DNA from: Bacteriovorax sp037444575
GTDB lineage: Bacteria > Bdellovibrionota > Bacteriovoracia > Bacteriovoracales > Bacteriovoracaceae
Assembly (NCBI GenBank): GCA_037444575.1
Contig: JBBIME010000014.1
Span: 58,670 to 122,669, forward strand
Direction of reading: 5' to 3'
Length of the DNA: 64,000 bases
The notes under the pieces were generated by a model. That model did no database searches and was not told where the DNA came from. It was given only the letters and a program-made list of their open reading frames with translations. Below, piece after piece: positions 1-9,151 of this stretch. Within the stretch, counting starts at the first letter, position 1. Every line of letters starts with the position of its first letter. The translations under genes were made by a program, and so were the position numbers.

Positions 1-724
1 CAAGTAATAATCCCACCCAGTTTTTAAAAAAATTGGTGGGAGTGTTATTAGTATCAATACTTCCACAGGTAACTGGCTGTTGTTTGGGATAGAGGTAACT
101 GATTCCATCAATATCATCTGATCCTAAATTTTTTCTCATGTTCACTGTAGCAAAATACATCAGGGAATCTTTTACTGGACTGTGACCCAATCCAAAAGTG
201 TGCCCTAACTCATGAGCAATGACTGAAATTTTTTCATCGCGAGATTTGTATTTAAATTGATTGGAGGCAAGGTCGTTAATCAAGATAAGGGATCCTATAA
301 TTGTTTTTCCGCTAATGTTGTTGGGTACAGTGATGGCAAGAACTCCGCTGCTAGTGAAATTGGTTGTGTTGTTATTACAAGAAATTAAAACATCAGAGGC
401 AACTGCCAGAGCAGGATTGGGATCACAAGAAGTTGAAGGCAAGCAAATTGTACCTGTCTTATAAGTGGAGGCAACAGATATGACTGATCCTTTTCTAAGT
501 TTTAATCGACTCGTTGGAGCTGTATTCCAATATTGATCGACGGCATCTCCAATGATTGATAAAAGTTCATTTTCATCAATTCCAATATTGGCGCAATTGC
601 CTGCGGCCACGTTGACCATTACTTCATTTTTTCCAAAAGTCAGAGTGGCAGTATTATTAAAAGTAAATGCACTTGCACTAAAAGAGATGATTGAAAGGAA
701 GATGATTTTTATAAAATGAATCAT
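1..724 (-). CDS. Secreted matrixin-like zinc metallopeptidase, C-terminus cut by window edge
   Basis: The minus strand is open from an ATG at 724-722 to the window edge, about 241 codons, with no stop reached. It begins with a short signal peptide (hydrophobic run ending SASA). About residue 180 it carries HELGHTFGLGH, the HExxHxxGxxH zinc signature of metzincins such as matrixins, followed by SLMY as the Met-turn and a DDIDGISYLY segment typical of matrixin C-termini. It probably acts in the periplasm or outside the cell; the substrate is unknown. It starts 1 bp after the stop of the beta-barrel-like gene at 726-1316, so the two are very likely co-transcribed. Residues beyond the window may add further domains. 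Confidence 0.85.
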   Translation of the reverse strand, partial: MIHFIKIIFLSIISFSASAFTFNNTATLTFGKNEVMVNVAAGNCANIGIDENELLSIIGDAVDQYWNTAPTSRLKLRKGSVISVASTYKTGTICLPSTSCDPNPALAVASDVLISCNNNTTNFTSSGVLAITVPNNISGKTIIGSLILINDLASNQFKYKSRDEKISVIAHELGHTFGLGHSPVKDSLMYFATVNMRKNLGSDDIDGISYLYPKQQPVTCGSIDTNNTPTNFFKNWVGLLL

Positions 725-725
725 T

Positions 726-1316
726 TTAAAATTCCCCAAAGTGGTAGGTGCCGTTAATTGCAATAGAGAAAGCCCGATCTTCTGATTTTAAAAGATTAAA
801 GATGTAAGTGTGAGCATCTGCACTCCATTCTTTATTGAAGTCTGCCCCAAGGCCTAAGTTAACAATAAAGTTTCGGGAATAAGTTGTAGAGTCGGGAAGT
901 GGGAAAGAGGAAACTCCTGTACCGTTATTTAAATCTTCCGTGCCTCCGCTTCCAGAGATGCGTGTGAAAAATAATCCAAGTCCTGATATGAAATGAAACA
1001 CAGAAAATTTGTATTTAGTATTGGCCAAAAAAAAGAATGTCATCTTGTTGATGTTTTCATCTCGTCCATGCTTAGGGACTGAAAAGCCTAATTCTGGAGA
1101 AAGAATAAAATTTGAAGTGAGATGGAAGTCGAGTGACCCTGCAAGATAGGGATTGAATTGGCAAAGGTTTGTTGCGCCGTTGTCATCGGTTTGTATTTTT
1201 CCTACATATTCGCAGAGATTCCCCACCGATAGAGTTGTATCGTATGCCTTTACTTTAAAAGGAATTAAAAGAAACAGAAGACCAATTAGAAAAGTCGGGT
1301 ATTTTAAATATTTCAT
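726..1316 (-). CDS. Secreted beta-barrel-like protein of unknown function
   Basis: This is a 196-residue protein with an N-terminal signal peptide (hydrophobic run, then KVKA before AYD). Alternating hydrophobic and polar stretches, glycine/aromatic-rich strands and a C-terminal phenylalanine (HFGEF) are what small outer-membrane beta-barrels show. I recognise no named family. It lies directly upstream of the zinc peptidase with 1 bp between stop and start, so they form a two-gene unit. A role as an outer-membrane partner of the peptidase is only inferred from position. Confidence 0.7.
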   Translation of the reverse strand: MKYLKYPTFLIGLLFLLIPFKVKAYDTTLSVGNLCEYVGKIQTDDNGATNLCQFNPYLAGSLDFHLTSNFILSPELGFSVPKHGRDENINKMTFFFLANTKYKFSVFHFISGLGLFFTRISGSGGTEDLNNGTGVSSFPLPDSTTYSRNFIVNLGLGADFNKEWSADAHTYIFNLLKSEDRAFSIAINGTYHFGEF

Positions 1317-1402
1317 ATTCGTTTAGTATTCTTTCAAATATTGCGGTAAAATGGCAACGTTAAAAAGACCGATAATTTTTCTAACACATCAAGGAAGAAT
1401 TT

Positions 1403-2521
1403 ATGTTTGATAATTTCCAAGTCCCAGAAAACCTTATCCCTAGTGATCCGCGCTTTGGCTCAGGCCCTTCTTTAGTTCCAGCTGAGTTTTTACTTGCTCT
1501 TCATGCGACAGGAACTCATTACATGGGAACTAGTCACAGAAAGCCAGGAATTAAAAATGTTGTAAAAGAAATTCAAGAAGGATTAACAAAATATTTTAAT
1601 CTTCCGGCAGGGTATCTTGTTGTTCTTGGAAATGGTGGAGCAACTCTTCTATTTGACATGATTGGATTGGGAATAGTTGATAAGAAAATCACGCATTTTA
1701 CTTGTGGAGAGTTTTCTGAGAAGTGGTACAAATCTTCAAAACTTATCCCATGGATTTCTGCAGAACAAGTGAATGTTCCATTTGGAAAAGGAATCAACGG
1801 GAAGGCGATGCCTGGTTCGGATGTTATTGCTGTGACTTTAAATGAAACATCAACAGGAGTTCAACTATCTGCTCTTCCTGTTGTTGATGAAAACACTATT
1901 TTAGCAGTGGATGCAACAAGTGGCGCTGGACAGTGTCCATGTGACGTTTCTAAAACAGATATCTTTTTCTTTTCTCCTCAAAAAGTTTTTGCTTCTGATG
2001 GAGGGTTGTGGGTAGCAATCATGTCTCCAAAAGCTCTTGCTCGCGCCAAAAAAATTGCTGAAGATAAATCTCGTTATGTTCCAGATATCATGAATTGGAA
2101 TAATGCTATTTCTAACTCTGAACAAAACCAGACTTATAATACTCCAGCGCTCGCGACACTTTTCATGATGAATGAGCAAGTGAAACAGATGAATCTTTTG
2201 GGTTATAATAAGGTTCAAGAATTAGCTCAGAAGAAAGCTAGTCTTCTTTATGGATGGGCAGAATCAAAATCATACCTGTCTCCTTATATTGAAGAAAAAG
2301 AATTCAGATCTATTGCGGTTGCTACAATTGACGTGGATCCAAAAGTAAATGTTGATGATATTATCAAGTTTTTAGAGAAGAAAAAAATTGTCTATGGAAT
2401 TGATGGATATAGAAAATTAGGACGTAATCAATTTAGAATTTCAATGTTTCATAATATCACTTATAACAACCTTGAAAAACTTACGAGTTTACTGTCTTTA
2501 ATGATTGAATCAAAATTATAA
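1403..2521 (+). CDS. serC: Phosphoserine aminotransferase
   Basis: This 372-residue class V aminotransferase converts 3-phosphohydroxypyruvate to phosphoserine with glutamate, the second step of serine synthesis, using PLP. The N-terminus (DPRFGSGPSLVP, then GTSHRK) and the PLP-lysine motif SPQKVFASDGG (Lys about residue 194) match the divergent SerC type known from actinobacteria rather than the E. coli type. AAGGAAG lies upstream of the ATG. A clear rho-independent terminator follows at once. Assignment as SerC rather than another class V aminotransferase rests on these motifs and the full length. Confidence 0.88.
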   Translation: MFDNFQVPENLIPSDPRFGSGPSLVPAEFLLALHATGTHYMGTSHRKPGIKNVVKEIQEGLTKYFNLPAGYLVVLGNGGATLLFDMIGLGIVDKKITHFTCGEFSEKWYKSSKLIPWISAEQVNVPFGKGINGKAMPGSDVIAVTLNETSTGVQLSALPVVDENTILAVDATSGAGQCPCDVSKTDIFFFSPQKVFASDGGLWVAIMSPKALARAKKIAEDKSRYVPDIMNWNNAISNSEQNQTYNTPALATLFMMNEQVKQMNLLGYNKVQELAQKKASLLYGWAESKSYLSPYIEEKEFRSIAVATIDVDPKVNVDDIIKFLEKKKIVYGIDGYRKLGRNQFRISMFHNITYNNLEKLTSLLSLMIESKL

Positions 2522-2529
2522 AAAATAGG

Positions 2530-2554
2530 GGCCCTCGAAAGAGGGCCTTTTTTT
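2530..2554 (+). terminator. Rho-independent terminator after serC
   Basis: A 7-bp GC-rich stem (GGCCCTC/GAGGGCC) with a GAAA tetraloop is followed by a run of seven T. It ends only 23 bp before the ppc start, so ppc needs either read-through or a promoter lying within the serC end or the terminator. Confidence 0.9.
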
Positions 2555-2577
2555 GCTCAATTTAAATGGGAAGACAA

Positions 2578-4845
2578 ATGGACACCCCAAAAGAATTGCA
2601 AAGCATAGTTCATGAAAGCATAAAAATTCTTGGTCTTGCCATTAAAGAAATCTATGGAGAAAAAGCGTTTCTAGAAATAGATAATCTAAGACGAGCGATG
2701 AAGAAAATTCGCGGCAAGGATACGAGAGCTGTTTATAAATCCCTCGAGAAGTTTTATCAAAAATCAAAAACAACTAAGACAATAGATCTTCATCAAAAAG
2801 CAAAAGCATTCTCTCTAATGCTTGAATTGATTAATGTTTGCGAAGCCTCCTATCGATCTCATCGACTCTCTCGCTTAAAAATCACTCAGGTTAAAAGACC
2901 CAAGGGAATGATTTTTGTATTTACGAGTCATCCCACTGAAGCGAGAAGTCCTCAATTTCTTTTTATAATGGATAAAATTGAATCCTTAATCTTTAAAGCG
3001 CTTGAAACTGATATTAAAGAAGTTGAAGATGAAATTCTCTACCTTTTAAAAATTGCTGCAACAATTGATCTGGCCAATAATAAAAAACCGGAAGTAAAAG
3101 ACGAAGCCTCTCAAATTTTCCACACTGTTTTAAATAAGAACATTTTGGATGAGCAAATGGCGCTTAAAATGAGTGGAATCGATGTCTGTTTTAAAACATG
3201 GACAGGAGGAGACAAGGACGGTCATCCACTGGTTGGCCCAAAGACCATGATACAAAGCTTAACTTTATCGAGGAATAAACTGATTGATTATATCCTCACT
3301 CTTATTAATGAATACGAAGAAGAAATGGAAGTTTTAAAAGAGCGTAGTTTGATTTCGACTATTGAAACATTCAGGACATTGCTTGAATCAGCTAGAAAGA
3401 TAAAGGCCCATGATGGATTAGTGGTAAAGAAAATAAGACTGCATTTAAAGAGAATGAAGTTTAAGTCACCTACCATTGAGAAAATAAATCATTTATTAGT
3501 TTCATATCCAGCAATCGTTGTTCCATTAGAAATTAGAGAAGACCATGAACTTATCCATGCGGCCCTTCTTGATCCACATCTTGCGATTTCTCATATGCTA
3601 AAAGAATTAAAGAAAATATCTTCGGGAATAGATCCAAGAGGCTATGTGAATAGTTTTGTTATTAGCATGTGCATGTCTAAAGATGACTTGGTTGCGGCCG
3701 CTAGGCTCACTAAAAAGATTTTGGGAAATTTACATATTCCAATAGTTCCATTGTTTGAAAATGAAGTTGGGCTTACGTCTTCGGTGGAAATTTTAAATGG
3801 CGCTTTTAATAAGTTTGCATTTGAAAAAGTACATAAAAAAAAATGGAGTGGATTGTTTGAAGTGATGCTGGGGTATTCAGATTCAACCAAGGAAAATGGT
3901 GTGTTGCCAGGAAGATTAATGGTCGAAAAGGCCGCTCATTCAATCGAAACTTGTATTTTAAAAAAAGGCCTTACTCCAGTATTTTTTCATGGATCAGGTG
4001 GAAGTATTAATAGAGGGGGAGGTTCTGTGAAAGAGCAGTTATCATGGCTTCCAAAAAGTTCTCTCAGTCTTTATAAGGCAACCATACAAGGCGAAATGGT
4101 GCAAAGACAATTTCATCAACCGTTAATTATGCGTTCTCAAATTAATAAAATCGTAACTGAATTTAATGAGCACAAGTTTAAAAAAATAAAATATTCCAAA
4201 GCTCTCTTTGAATTTTCAGCATCAATTCAAGTAAAATATAAATCTCTTGTGAGCGACGACTCATTTCAAAGATTAGTCCAAGAGGCAACTCCCTATGAAT
4301 TTTTAAATCTATTAAAAATTGGTTCAAGGCCCACGAAGAGAGGTGGAAGTGGAAAATTTACTCTCAGGGCCATTCCATGGACTCTATGCTGGACTCAAAC
4401 AAGGCTGCTTCTTCCTATTTGGTGGGGAGTCGGATCAGCATGGATGGAGCTTTCTAAAGTTGAGAAGTCTGATCTTAAAAAGGATTATGAAACATCACCA
4501 ATGCTTCAAACGTATATAAAAAACCTAGGCTTTACTTTGGCCAAAATAGAATGCGGAGTCTGGAAATTTTACGTTGAACATTCAGGCCTATCTCTTTCTG
4601 AAAAAAAATATTGGAATGATGTAATTGAAAAAGAATTAAGTGTTACAATTGCTTTTTTCAAAGCAATTACAGGAAACCTTGATCTACTTTGGTTTAGACC
4701 TTGGCTTGCTCAAAGTATCTTTTACAGATCCAGCATGATCCACCCATTAAATGTCATTCAAAAAATAGCTTATGAACGACAGGATCACGTTTTACTTAGA
4801 GAAACAGTAACAGGGATTTCATGTGGGATGCTTACGACTGGGTAA
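2578..4845 (+). CDS. ppc: Phosphoenolpyruvate carboxylase
   Basis: This enzyme adds bicarbonate to phosphoenolpyruvate to give oxaloacetate and so refills the TCA cycle. All diagnostic motifs are visible: the catalytic histidine in SHPTEAR (about residue 118), GGDKDGHP, GYSDSTKENG, FHGSGGSINRGGG (about 470) and GSRPTKRGG (about 581). The C-terminus ends in GMLTTG, close to the family's usual tail ending in Gly. At about 755 residues it is shorter than the common 880-930. I chose the ATG at 2578 because GGGAAG lies just before it; an in-frame ATG at 2566 has no ribosome site. It sits right behind the serC terminator. Confidence 0.93.
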   Translation: MDTPKELQSIVHESIKILGLAIKEIYGEKAFLEIDNLRRAMKKIRGKDTRAVYKSLEKFYQKSKTTKTIDLHQKAKAFSLMLELINVCEASYRSHRLSRLKITQVKRPKGMIFVFTSHPTEARSPQFLFIMDKIESLIFKALETDIKEVEDEILYLLKIAATIDLANNKKPEVKDEASQIFHTVLNKNILDEQMALKMSGIDVCFKTWTGGDKDGHPLVGPKTMIQSLTLSRNKLIDYILTLINEYEEEMEVLKERSLISTIETFRTLLESARKIKAHDGLVVKKIRLHLKRMKFKSPTIEKINHLLVSYPAIVVPLEIREDHELIHAALLDPHLAISHMLKELKKISSGIDPRGYVNSFVISMCMSKDDLVAAARLTKKILGNLHIPIVPLFENEVGLTSSVEILNGAFNKFAFEKVHKKKWSGLFEVMLGYSDSTKENGVLPGRLMVEKAAHSIETCILKKGLTPVFFHGSGGSINRGGGSVKEQLSWLPKSSLSLYKATIQGEMVQRQFHQPLIMRSQINKIVTEFNEHKFKKIKYSKALFEFSASIQVKYKSLVSDDSFQRLVQEATPYEFLNLLKIGSRPTKRGGSGKFTLRAIPWTLCWTQTRLLLPIWWGVGSAWMELSKVEKSDLKKDYETSPMLQTYIKNLGFTLAKIECGVWKFYVEHSGLSLSEKKYWNDVIEKELSVTIAFFKAITGNLDLLWFRPWLAQSIFYRSSMIHPLNVIQKIAYERQDHVLLRETVTGISCGMLTTG

Positions 4846-4848
4846 CGT

Positions 4849-5271
4849 TTAATTGAGCTTTTCAACCTTAGCATTAACTTCAACTTCAGATTTGTTGTCT
4901 AAAGTAAATTTAAGCTTATGAACGTCACCAGCTTTTAGAGGTTTTTTCACATCGAAAATCATAATGTGAAGTCCACCAGATTTAAGTTCGGTAGTTGATT
5001 TCTTTTTTAATTCGATGAAATCTACTTGTCTCATTTTCATTTTTCCATCAAGCATTTCCATCGTGTGCAATTCGTATGATCCAGCAAAATCACCCGAAAC
5101 TTTCACAACTTTTAAGTCTTTGTCAGTGTGATTAACAATTTTTAGAAACATGGCTGTCATGTTCATTCCAGGAGGAGTCAGCCTGATCTTTGGATTTTGA
5201 ATTTCTATATCAGTAGAGGCAAAGAGGTTTAAAGAAAGAAGAAGAAGCGAAACAGATAAAAGTTTTTTCAT
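4849..5271 (-). CDS. Periplasmic PCuAC-family copper chaperone
   Basis: This secreted protein of about 140 residues starts with a clear signal peptide (MKKLL, then LNLFAS). It has the PCuAC (DUF461) layout: a PGMNMTA segment, VNHTDKDL, then HTMEM and later GGLHIMIF, which supply the His/Met Cu(I) ligands of the family. Such proteins deliver copper to the CuA or CuB site of cytochrome oxidase, together with SCO proteins. The SCO1 gene lies directly upstream and ends 8 bp before this start. I chose the ATG at 5271 because GAGGA lies 8-12 bp before it; an in-frame ATG at 5283 would overlap the upstream stop. Confidence 0.88.
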   Translation of the reverse strand: MKKLLSVSLLLLSLNLFASTDIEIQNPKIRLTPPGMNMTAMFLKIVNHTDKDLKVVKVSGDFAGSYELHTMEMLDGKMKMRQVDFIELKKKSTTELKSGGLHIMIFDVKKPLKAGDVHKLKFTLDNKSEVEVNAKVEKLN

Positions 5272-5279
5272 GAAAATCC

Positions 5280-5873
5280 TCATGGTTTGAATTGTTCATC
5301 TATTATTTTTGAGAGCTGGGCCTTTATAACAATTTTTGTTGATTCATGATGAATCGGTTCTAGAATTTTTCCTTCGGGGGAGAGAACAACGATATCTGTA
5401 GAGTGATCGATGGTGTAACCCATACGAGATTTTAGGGGAACTTTCATAAACGCAATTCCAAAAAATTGCGTAAAGAGATCCAAGTCAGAAAGAGGGAGAC
5501 TCACTGCCAGGATTTTCGGGTGAAAAAAAGAAGCATATTCAGTTAGTCTTTGAATTGTATCTCTTTCAGGATCGAGATCTATAAACACGAAAGAAATTCT
5601 ATCTAACTTATCTTCTGGAAGATCTTTAAATATTCCCGCCATCTTACTGAGTGTCGTTGGACAAAATTCAGGACAACTCAAAAAACCAAAGTATAAAAGA
5701 ACGATTTTGTTTTCTTTTAATTCATTTAAAGTAACAAAACCTTTGCTCGTAGTTAGTTTTTGAGTGAAGGGATTAAATTCAGTTTTTCTTTTAGTCTTCT
5801 GATATGAAAAAATTAATACGGCGGCCAATACAAGCGTCGCTAAGATCGTTTTAATTATTTCTTTAGACGTCAT
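5280..5873 (-). CDS. SCO1/SenC-family copper/thiol protein
   Basis: This 197-residue thioredoxin-fold protein is anchored by an N-terminal membrane helix (residues about 8-25). It has the SCO copper motif CPEFCP (CxxxC) and the distal histidine in YTIDHSTD. SCO proteins reduce or load the CuA site of cytochrome c oxidase at the outer face of the inner membrane. Pairing with the PCuAC chaperone gene immediately downstream is the common arrangement. The oxidase genes are not in this window. Confidence 0.93.
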   Translation of the reverse strand: MTSKEIIKTILATLVLAAVLIFSYQKTKRKTEFNPFTQKLTTSKGFVTLNELKENKIVLLYFGFLSCPEFCPTTLSKMAGIFKDLPEDKLDRISFVFIDLDPERDTIQRLTEYASFFHPKILAVSLPLSDLDLFTQFFGIAFMKVPLKSRMGYTIDHSTDIVVLSPEGKILEPIHHESTKIVIKAQLSKIIDEQFKP

Positions 5874-5884
5874 ACGTTTCCAGA

Positions 5885-7045
5885 TTAATCGTCTGCACTT
5901 CCATCATCATCGCCAGAATCTTTTGTATAATTAGCAAAAAATTCTTTTTTGTAATCCATAAAGCGATCTTCAAGAATCGCTTGGCGAGCACCTTCTGCTA
6001 AACCTTTATAGAAAGCGATATTGTGAGTCGTTGCTAGAACTTGTCCCAGGATTTCGTTTGAGTCAAAAAGATGCTTGATATAAGCACGAGAGAAATTTTT
6101 ACAAGTGTAGCAGCTGCAGCTGTGATCAATTGGATAAAAATCTCTTCTATAATTTCTATGACGGATTCTGATTTTTCCACGAGATGTAAAGAGTGTTCCA
6201 CCGCGAGCAAATTTTGTAGGAATGATACAGTCACTCATATCAATTCCGTTTTCCCACAGCATGAAAAGATCTTCTGGATTTCCAATCCCCATTGCGTATC
6301 GTGGTTTATTTTCTGGCATTAAAGGAGCGGCGTAAGAAATAATTTTTTCCATCCACTCAGCACCTTCACCAACCGAAACTCCACCAATGGCGTAGCCTGG
6401 AAGATCGCGCTTAACGAGTTCATCAATACATTCTTTTCTTAAATCGTTATATGTTGATCCCTGAATAATTCCAAAAAGCGCTTGCTTTGGATTTGTCCAA
6501 GTTGCAATACAGCGATCAAGCCATCGATGGGTTCTATCCATTGATGCTTTGGTGTAGTCGCGAGTTGCTGGATAGGGAATACATTCATCAAAGGCCATCA
6601 TGATATCTGAGCCTAAGTTTTGCTGAATAGTAATTGATGTCTCAGGAGAAAGAAGAATCTTCTTTCCTTTTTGATCCGCAAACTCAGCTCCTTCTTCTTT
6701 GATACTTTTCTTTTGAAGAGAGAAAACTTGGAATCCACCAGAGTCCGTTAAAATGGGACGAGGCCAGTTCATGAATTTATGAAGTCCGCCCGCTTTTTTT
6801 ATGAGGTCTGAACCCGGAGTCATATGGAGGTGATAAGTATTTGAGAGAATAATTTTTGTGTCCATGTCTTCAAGCACTTTTGGTTGAAGAGCTTTAATTG
6901 CACCATGGGTTCCAACTGGCATGAAAACCGGAGTCGGGATTTCTCCATGAGGAGTCGTGATTGTTCCAGCGCGAGCTTTGGAATTTTTATCCACGTGTTC
7001 TAGTTTGAATTTAAAGTGTTCTTTGACTTGGTCTTGAATTCTCAT
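5885..7045 (-). CDS. tgt: tRNA-guanine(34) transglycosylase
   Basis: Tgt swaps guanine-34 of tRNAs with GUN anticodons for preQ1 on the way to queuosine. Visible motifs are the substrate-binding aspartate in LTDSGGFQVFSL, the nucleophile aspartate in DMSDCIIPT, ARGGTLFTSRG, and the zinc site CSCYTC followed by a histidine about 25 residues later. The open frame reaches 7138, but the ATG at 7045 is preceded by AGAGAGAA and gives the normal length of about 386 residues. queE, another queuosine gene, lies about 10 kb away at 17172. The C-terminus is acidic (DSGDDDGSADD). Confidence 0.95.
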   Translation of the reverse strand: MRIQDQVKEHFKFKLEHVDKNSKARAGTITTPHGEIPTPVFMPVGTHGAIKALQPKVLEDMDTKIILSNTYHLHMTPGSDLIKKAGGLHKFMNWPRPILTDSGGFQVFSLQKKSIKEEGAEFADQKGKKILLSPETSITIQQNLGSDIMMAFDECIPYPATRDYTKASMDRTHRWLDRCIATWTNPKQALFGIIQGSTYNDLRKECIDELVKRDLPGYAIGGVSVGEGAEWMEKIISYAAPLMPENKPRYAMGIGNPEDLFMLWENGIDMSDCIIPTKFARGGTLFTSRGKIRIRHRNYRRDFYPIDHSCSCYTCKNFSRAYIKHLFDSNEILGQVLATTHNIAFYKGLAEGARQAILEDRFMDYKKEFFANYTKDSGDDDGSADD

Positions 7046-7079
7046 GTGTTTCTCTCTTTTGCTTTTTCCATTCGATCGA

Positions 7080-8972
7080 TCAGAGTGAATTGATGATATC
7101 GTCGAAGGACTTTTCAATATTTTTAGTTGTTCTTCCATTAAGTGCTTGCTTCGTTTGAAGGATATTCTTCTTCAAAAAGAGACGCCACTGGGAATTATTA
7201 CTAGTTTGTGCTTTCTTAACTTCATTGATGTAATAAGTCAAAATAGTTTGAACGTTTCCGCGCTCAAAACTAGAAATAACTTCAAGAATTTGAGGGGGAC
7301 CTTCTCTTTTGCTCGTTGACTGATCGAAATACATTCCGGCCAGTACTCCCGACATTAAATTATCCAAGAGGTTTGTTTGTTTAGGATTCGTGAGCGTAAA
7401 TTCAATAATTTCTTTTTTTGTAAAAAGGAAAACTTTCTCTTCTTTTCCAGATGAAATTCTAAGGGCCGGATTTTTTTTATCGAAGGAGTTGATAAAGAAA
7501 TTGTCCTGAAGGCCGAAATTTTTAAGGAATTCATTTTTAAATAAAAAACTGTTACTCAAAAAAGGACCAAAATCAACAAGGCCTGGGATGATATGGAGAA
7601 GAGAGATGTGCAGGCATTCTAGAGTCTTATTTTTAAGGGCCTCATTTGCAATTTGTTCGTTTGGAATGGTGAGGCTTGCAAGAGGATTGGCATAGCGAAG
7701 TTTAAAAAGAGCAGAACTCATTGCCTCTCTCTGTTCTTCCTTCATGATGAGAGCTTTATTGTTTGTTAGATCATACAAAACAAATCCCAATTTCTTTTTT
7801 TCAAAATAGGGAAGAAGAGCAAATTGGTTACTCAACTCAGATCGAAGTGAAATACCAAGAGTGCTGGAACTAGATACAAGTGAGTTGGTGTGAACGTCTC
7901 TATATTTAGGAGCTCTGAGGTGATCATCAGTAATGGTTGCCGTAAAAGGAGGACGAAGAAAAAATGGCGATAAAAATGAAGCAATGATGAGAACTGGAGC
8001 AATAGCACGTCTTGTAATTTTAAAAAAGATTGAAGAGGTCAGGTCCCGACTAGAAAAGGTGAGAAATTCTTTTAAGTCTTTACCCTTATAAAATGGAATA
8101 TCAAAAATGAGTAATGGAAGGACAACTATATTTAACAAAGCGTAGAGATAGGCCTTAAATCGAATGGCAAGAAGAGACTTATCTTTGTCAGTATGGTGAA
8201 GCCCAATGAGAAAAGCGCCAGGAGTCGTCCCAAGAATTAAACTTGCGAAGATCATGAGAAAATGAAAGCAGATAAAAAACTCAATGAGAGAGAGAACTTT
8301 TAGAGAGAAATCGAAGTTTGAAGTCAAAAAACTAGTGACGGGATAAAGAAAATCTAAAAGCGGCGAGAGAAGTCCAAGGCTTGGAGTAATAAAACCAAGG
8401 ATCAAGTAAGTTAAGGCCACGTCTATTACAAAACCATAAACCTTGTAGGGAATGAGCTTTATTGCTTTTAAGTTAAGGTGAGGCTCAACTTTCTTTTGAG
8501 GTTGGGCCTTTTCTATTATTACATCTTCAGCTTTTGGTTTAGGCATCGGAGTAAAAGCGGGGATTTCTTCGTCTTCTTCCTCATCAAATTCTTCTTCTAA
8601 TTTTTCTTTTTCGAGTGAGGGAGCACTAGCAATTCCTGTCTCTCTTAGAATTCTGATTTCAATTTTTCCGACTTGTAAAATATCGTCTTTTTCTAAGATG
8701 TAGAGCTTTCCTTTTTCTAGCGGAACACCATTTAAGGAACTATCACCGTCATTTCCGAGATAATGAACAGTGAGAATATTGTTTCTTTTTCTAAAGAGGA
8801 AATGTTTTGTTTTAACTTTTGGATCGATAAGAATCAAATCGTTTCTAGGGTCAAGACCGGCAAGGATGCGATCAATGACCTTAAGTTTTGTAGAGGATTT
8901 GTCAGGTACTCTTACGTCAAGAGTGAAGACAAGATCAACCTCTAGCTCTCTTGAATTTGTATTTTCATTCAT
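7080..8972 (-). CDS. FHA-RDD membrane protein
   Basis: This is a 630-residue protein. Residues about 30-110 look like an FHA phosphothreonine-binding domain (HYLGNDGDSSLNG, DILQVGKIEI). An acidic linker follows, then an RDD-type membrane domain from about residue 170 (IPYKVYGFVIDVALTY, GTTPGAFLIG). A further membrane helix near residue 325 leads into about 280 residues that resemble no family I know. FHA suggests it reads serine/threonine phosphorylation at the membrane. It is directly upstream of tgt with a 34-bp gap. Confidence 0.75.
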   Translation of the reverse strand: MNENTNSRELEVDLVFTLDVRVPDKSSTKLKVIDRILAGLDPRNDLILIDPKVKTKHFLFRKRNNILTVHYLGNDGDSSLNGVPLEKGKLYILEKDDILQVGKIEIRILRETGIASAPSLEKEKLEEEFDEEEDEEIPAFTPMPKPKAEDVIIEKAQPQKKVEPHLNLKAIKLIPYKVYGFVIDVALTYLILGFITPSLGLLSPLLDFLYPVTSFLTSNFDFSLKVLSLIEFFICFHFLMIFASLILGTTPGAFLIGLHHTDKDKSLLAIRFKAYLYALLNIVVLPLLIFDIPFYKGKDLKEFLTFSSRDLTSSIFFKITRRAIAPVLIIASFLSPFFLRPPFTATITDDHLRAPKYRDVHTNSLVSSSSTLGISLRSELSNQFALLPYFEKKKLGFVLYDLTNNKALIMKEEQREAMSSALFKLRYANPLASLTIPNEQIANEALKNKTLECLHISLLHIIPGLVDFGPFLSNSFLFKNEFLKNFGLQDNFFINSFDKKNPALRISSGKEEKVFLFTKKEIIEFTLTNPKQTNLLDNLMSGVLAGMYFDQSTSKREGPPQILEVISSFERGNVQTILTYYINEVKKAQTSNNSQWRLFLKKNILQTKQALNGRTTKNIEKSFDDIINSL

Positions 8973-9151
8973 GGATTTATTGTCATAAAAAAAAATTAGA
9001 ACTGCAATTTTTAACTATAAAATTTAAGGCAAATTATTCCGGAAGAATTCAATGGGTCATAATCTGCTTTATTCCCTCTTTACAAATTTATGACATTTAA
9101 TACCATGAAATAGTCCACGAATTTAGGACCAAAACCAGAAAGGAAGGAACC

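Noticed and set aside
261..464. Plus-strand frame opposite the metallopeptidase
   Set aside because: It is a shadow of the HExxH peptidase on the minus strand, which has a signal peptide and zinc motif.
9053..9068. TGGGTCATAATCTGCT as a sigma-54 promoter before the gene at 9152
   Set aside because: GG and GC spacing fit, but three defined bases differ from the consensus; too weak to call.
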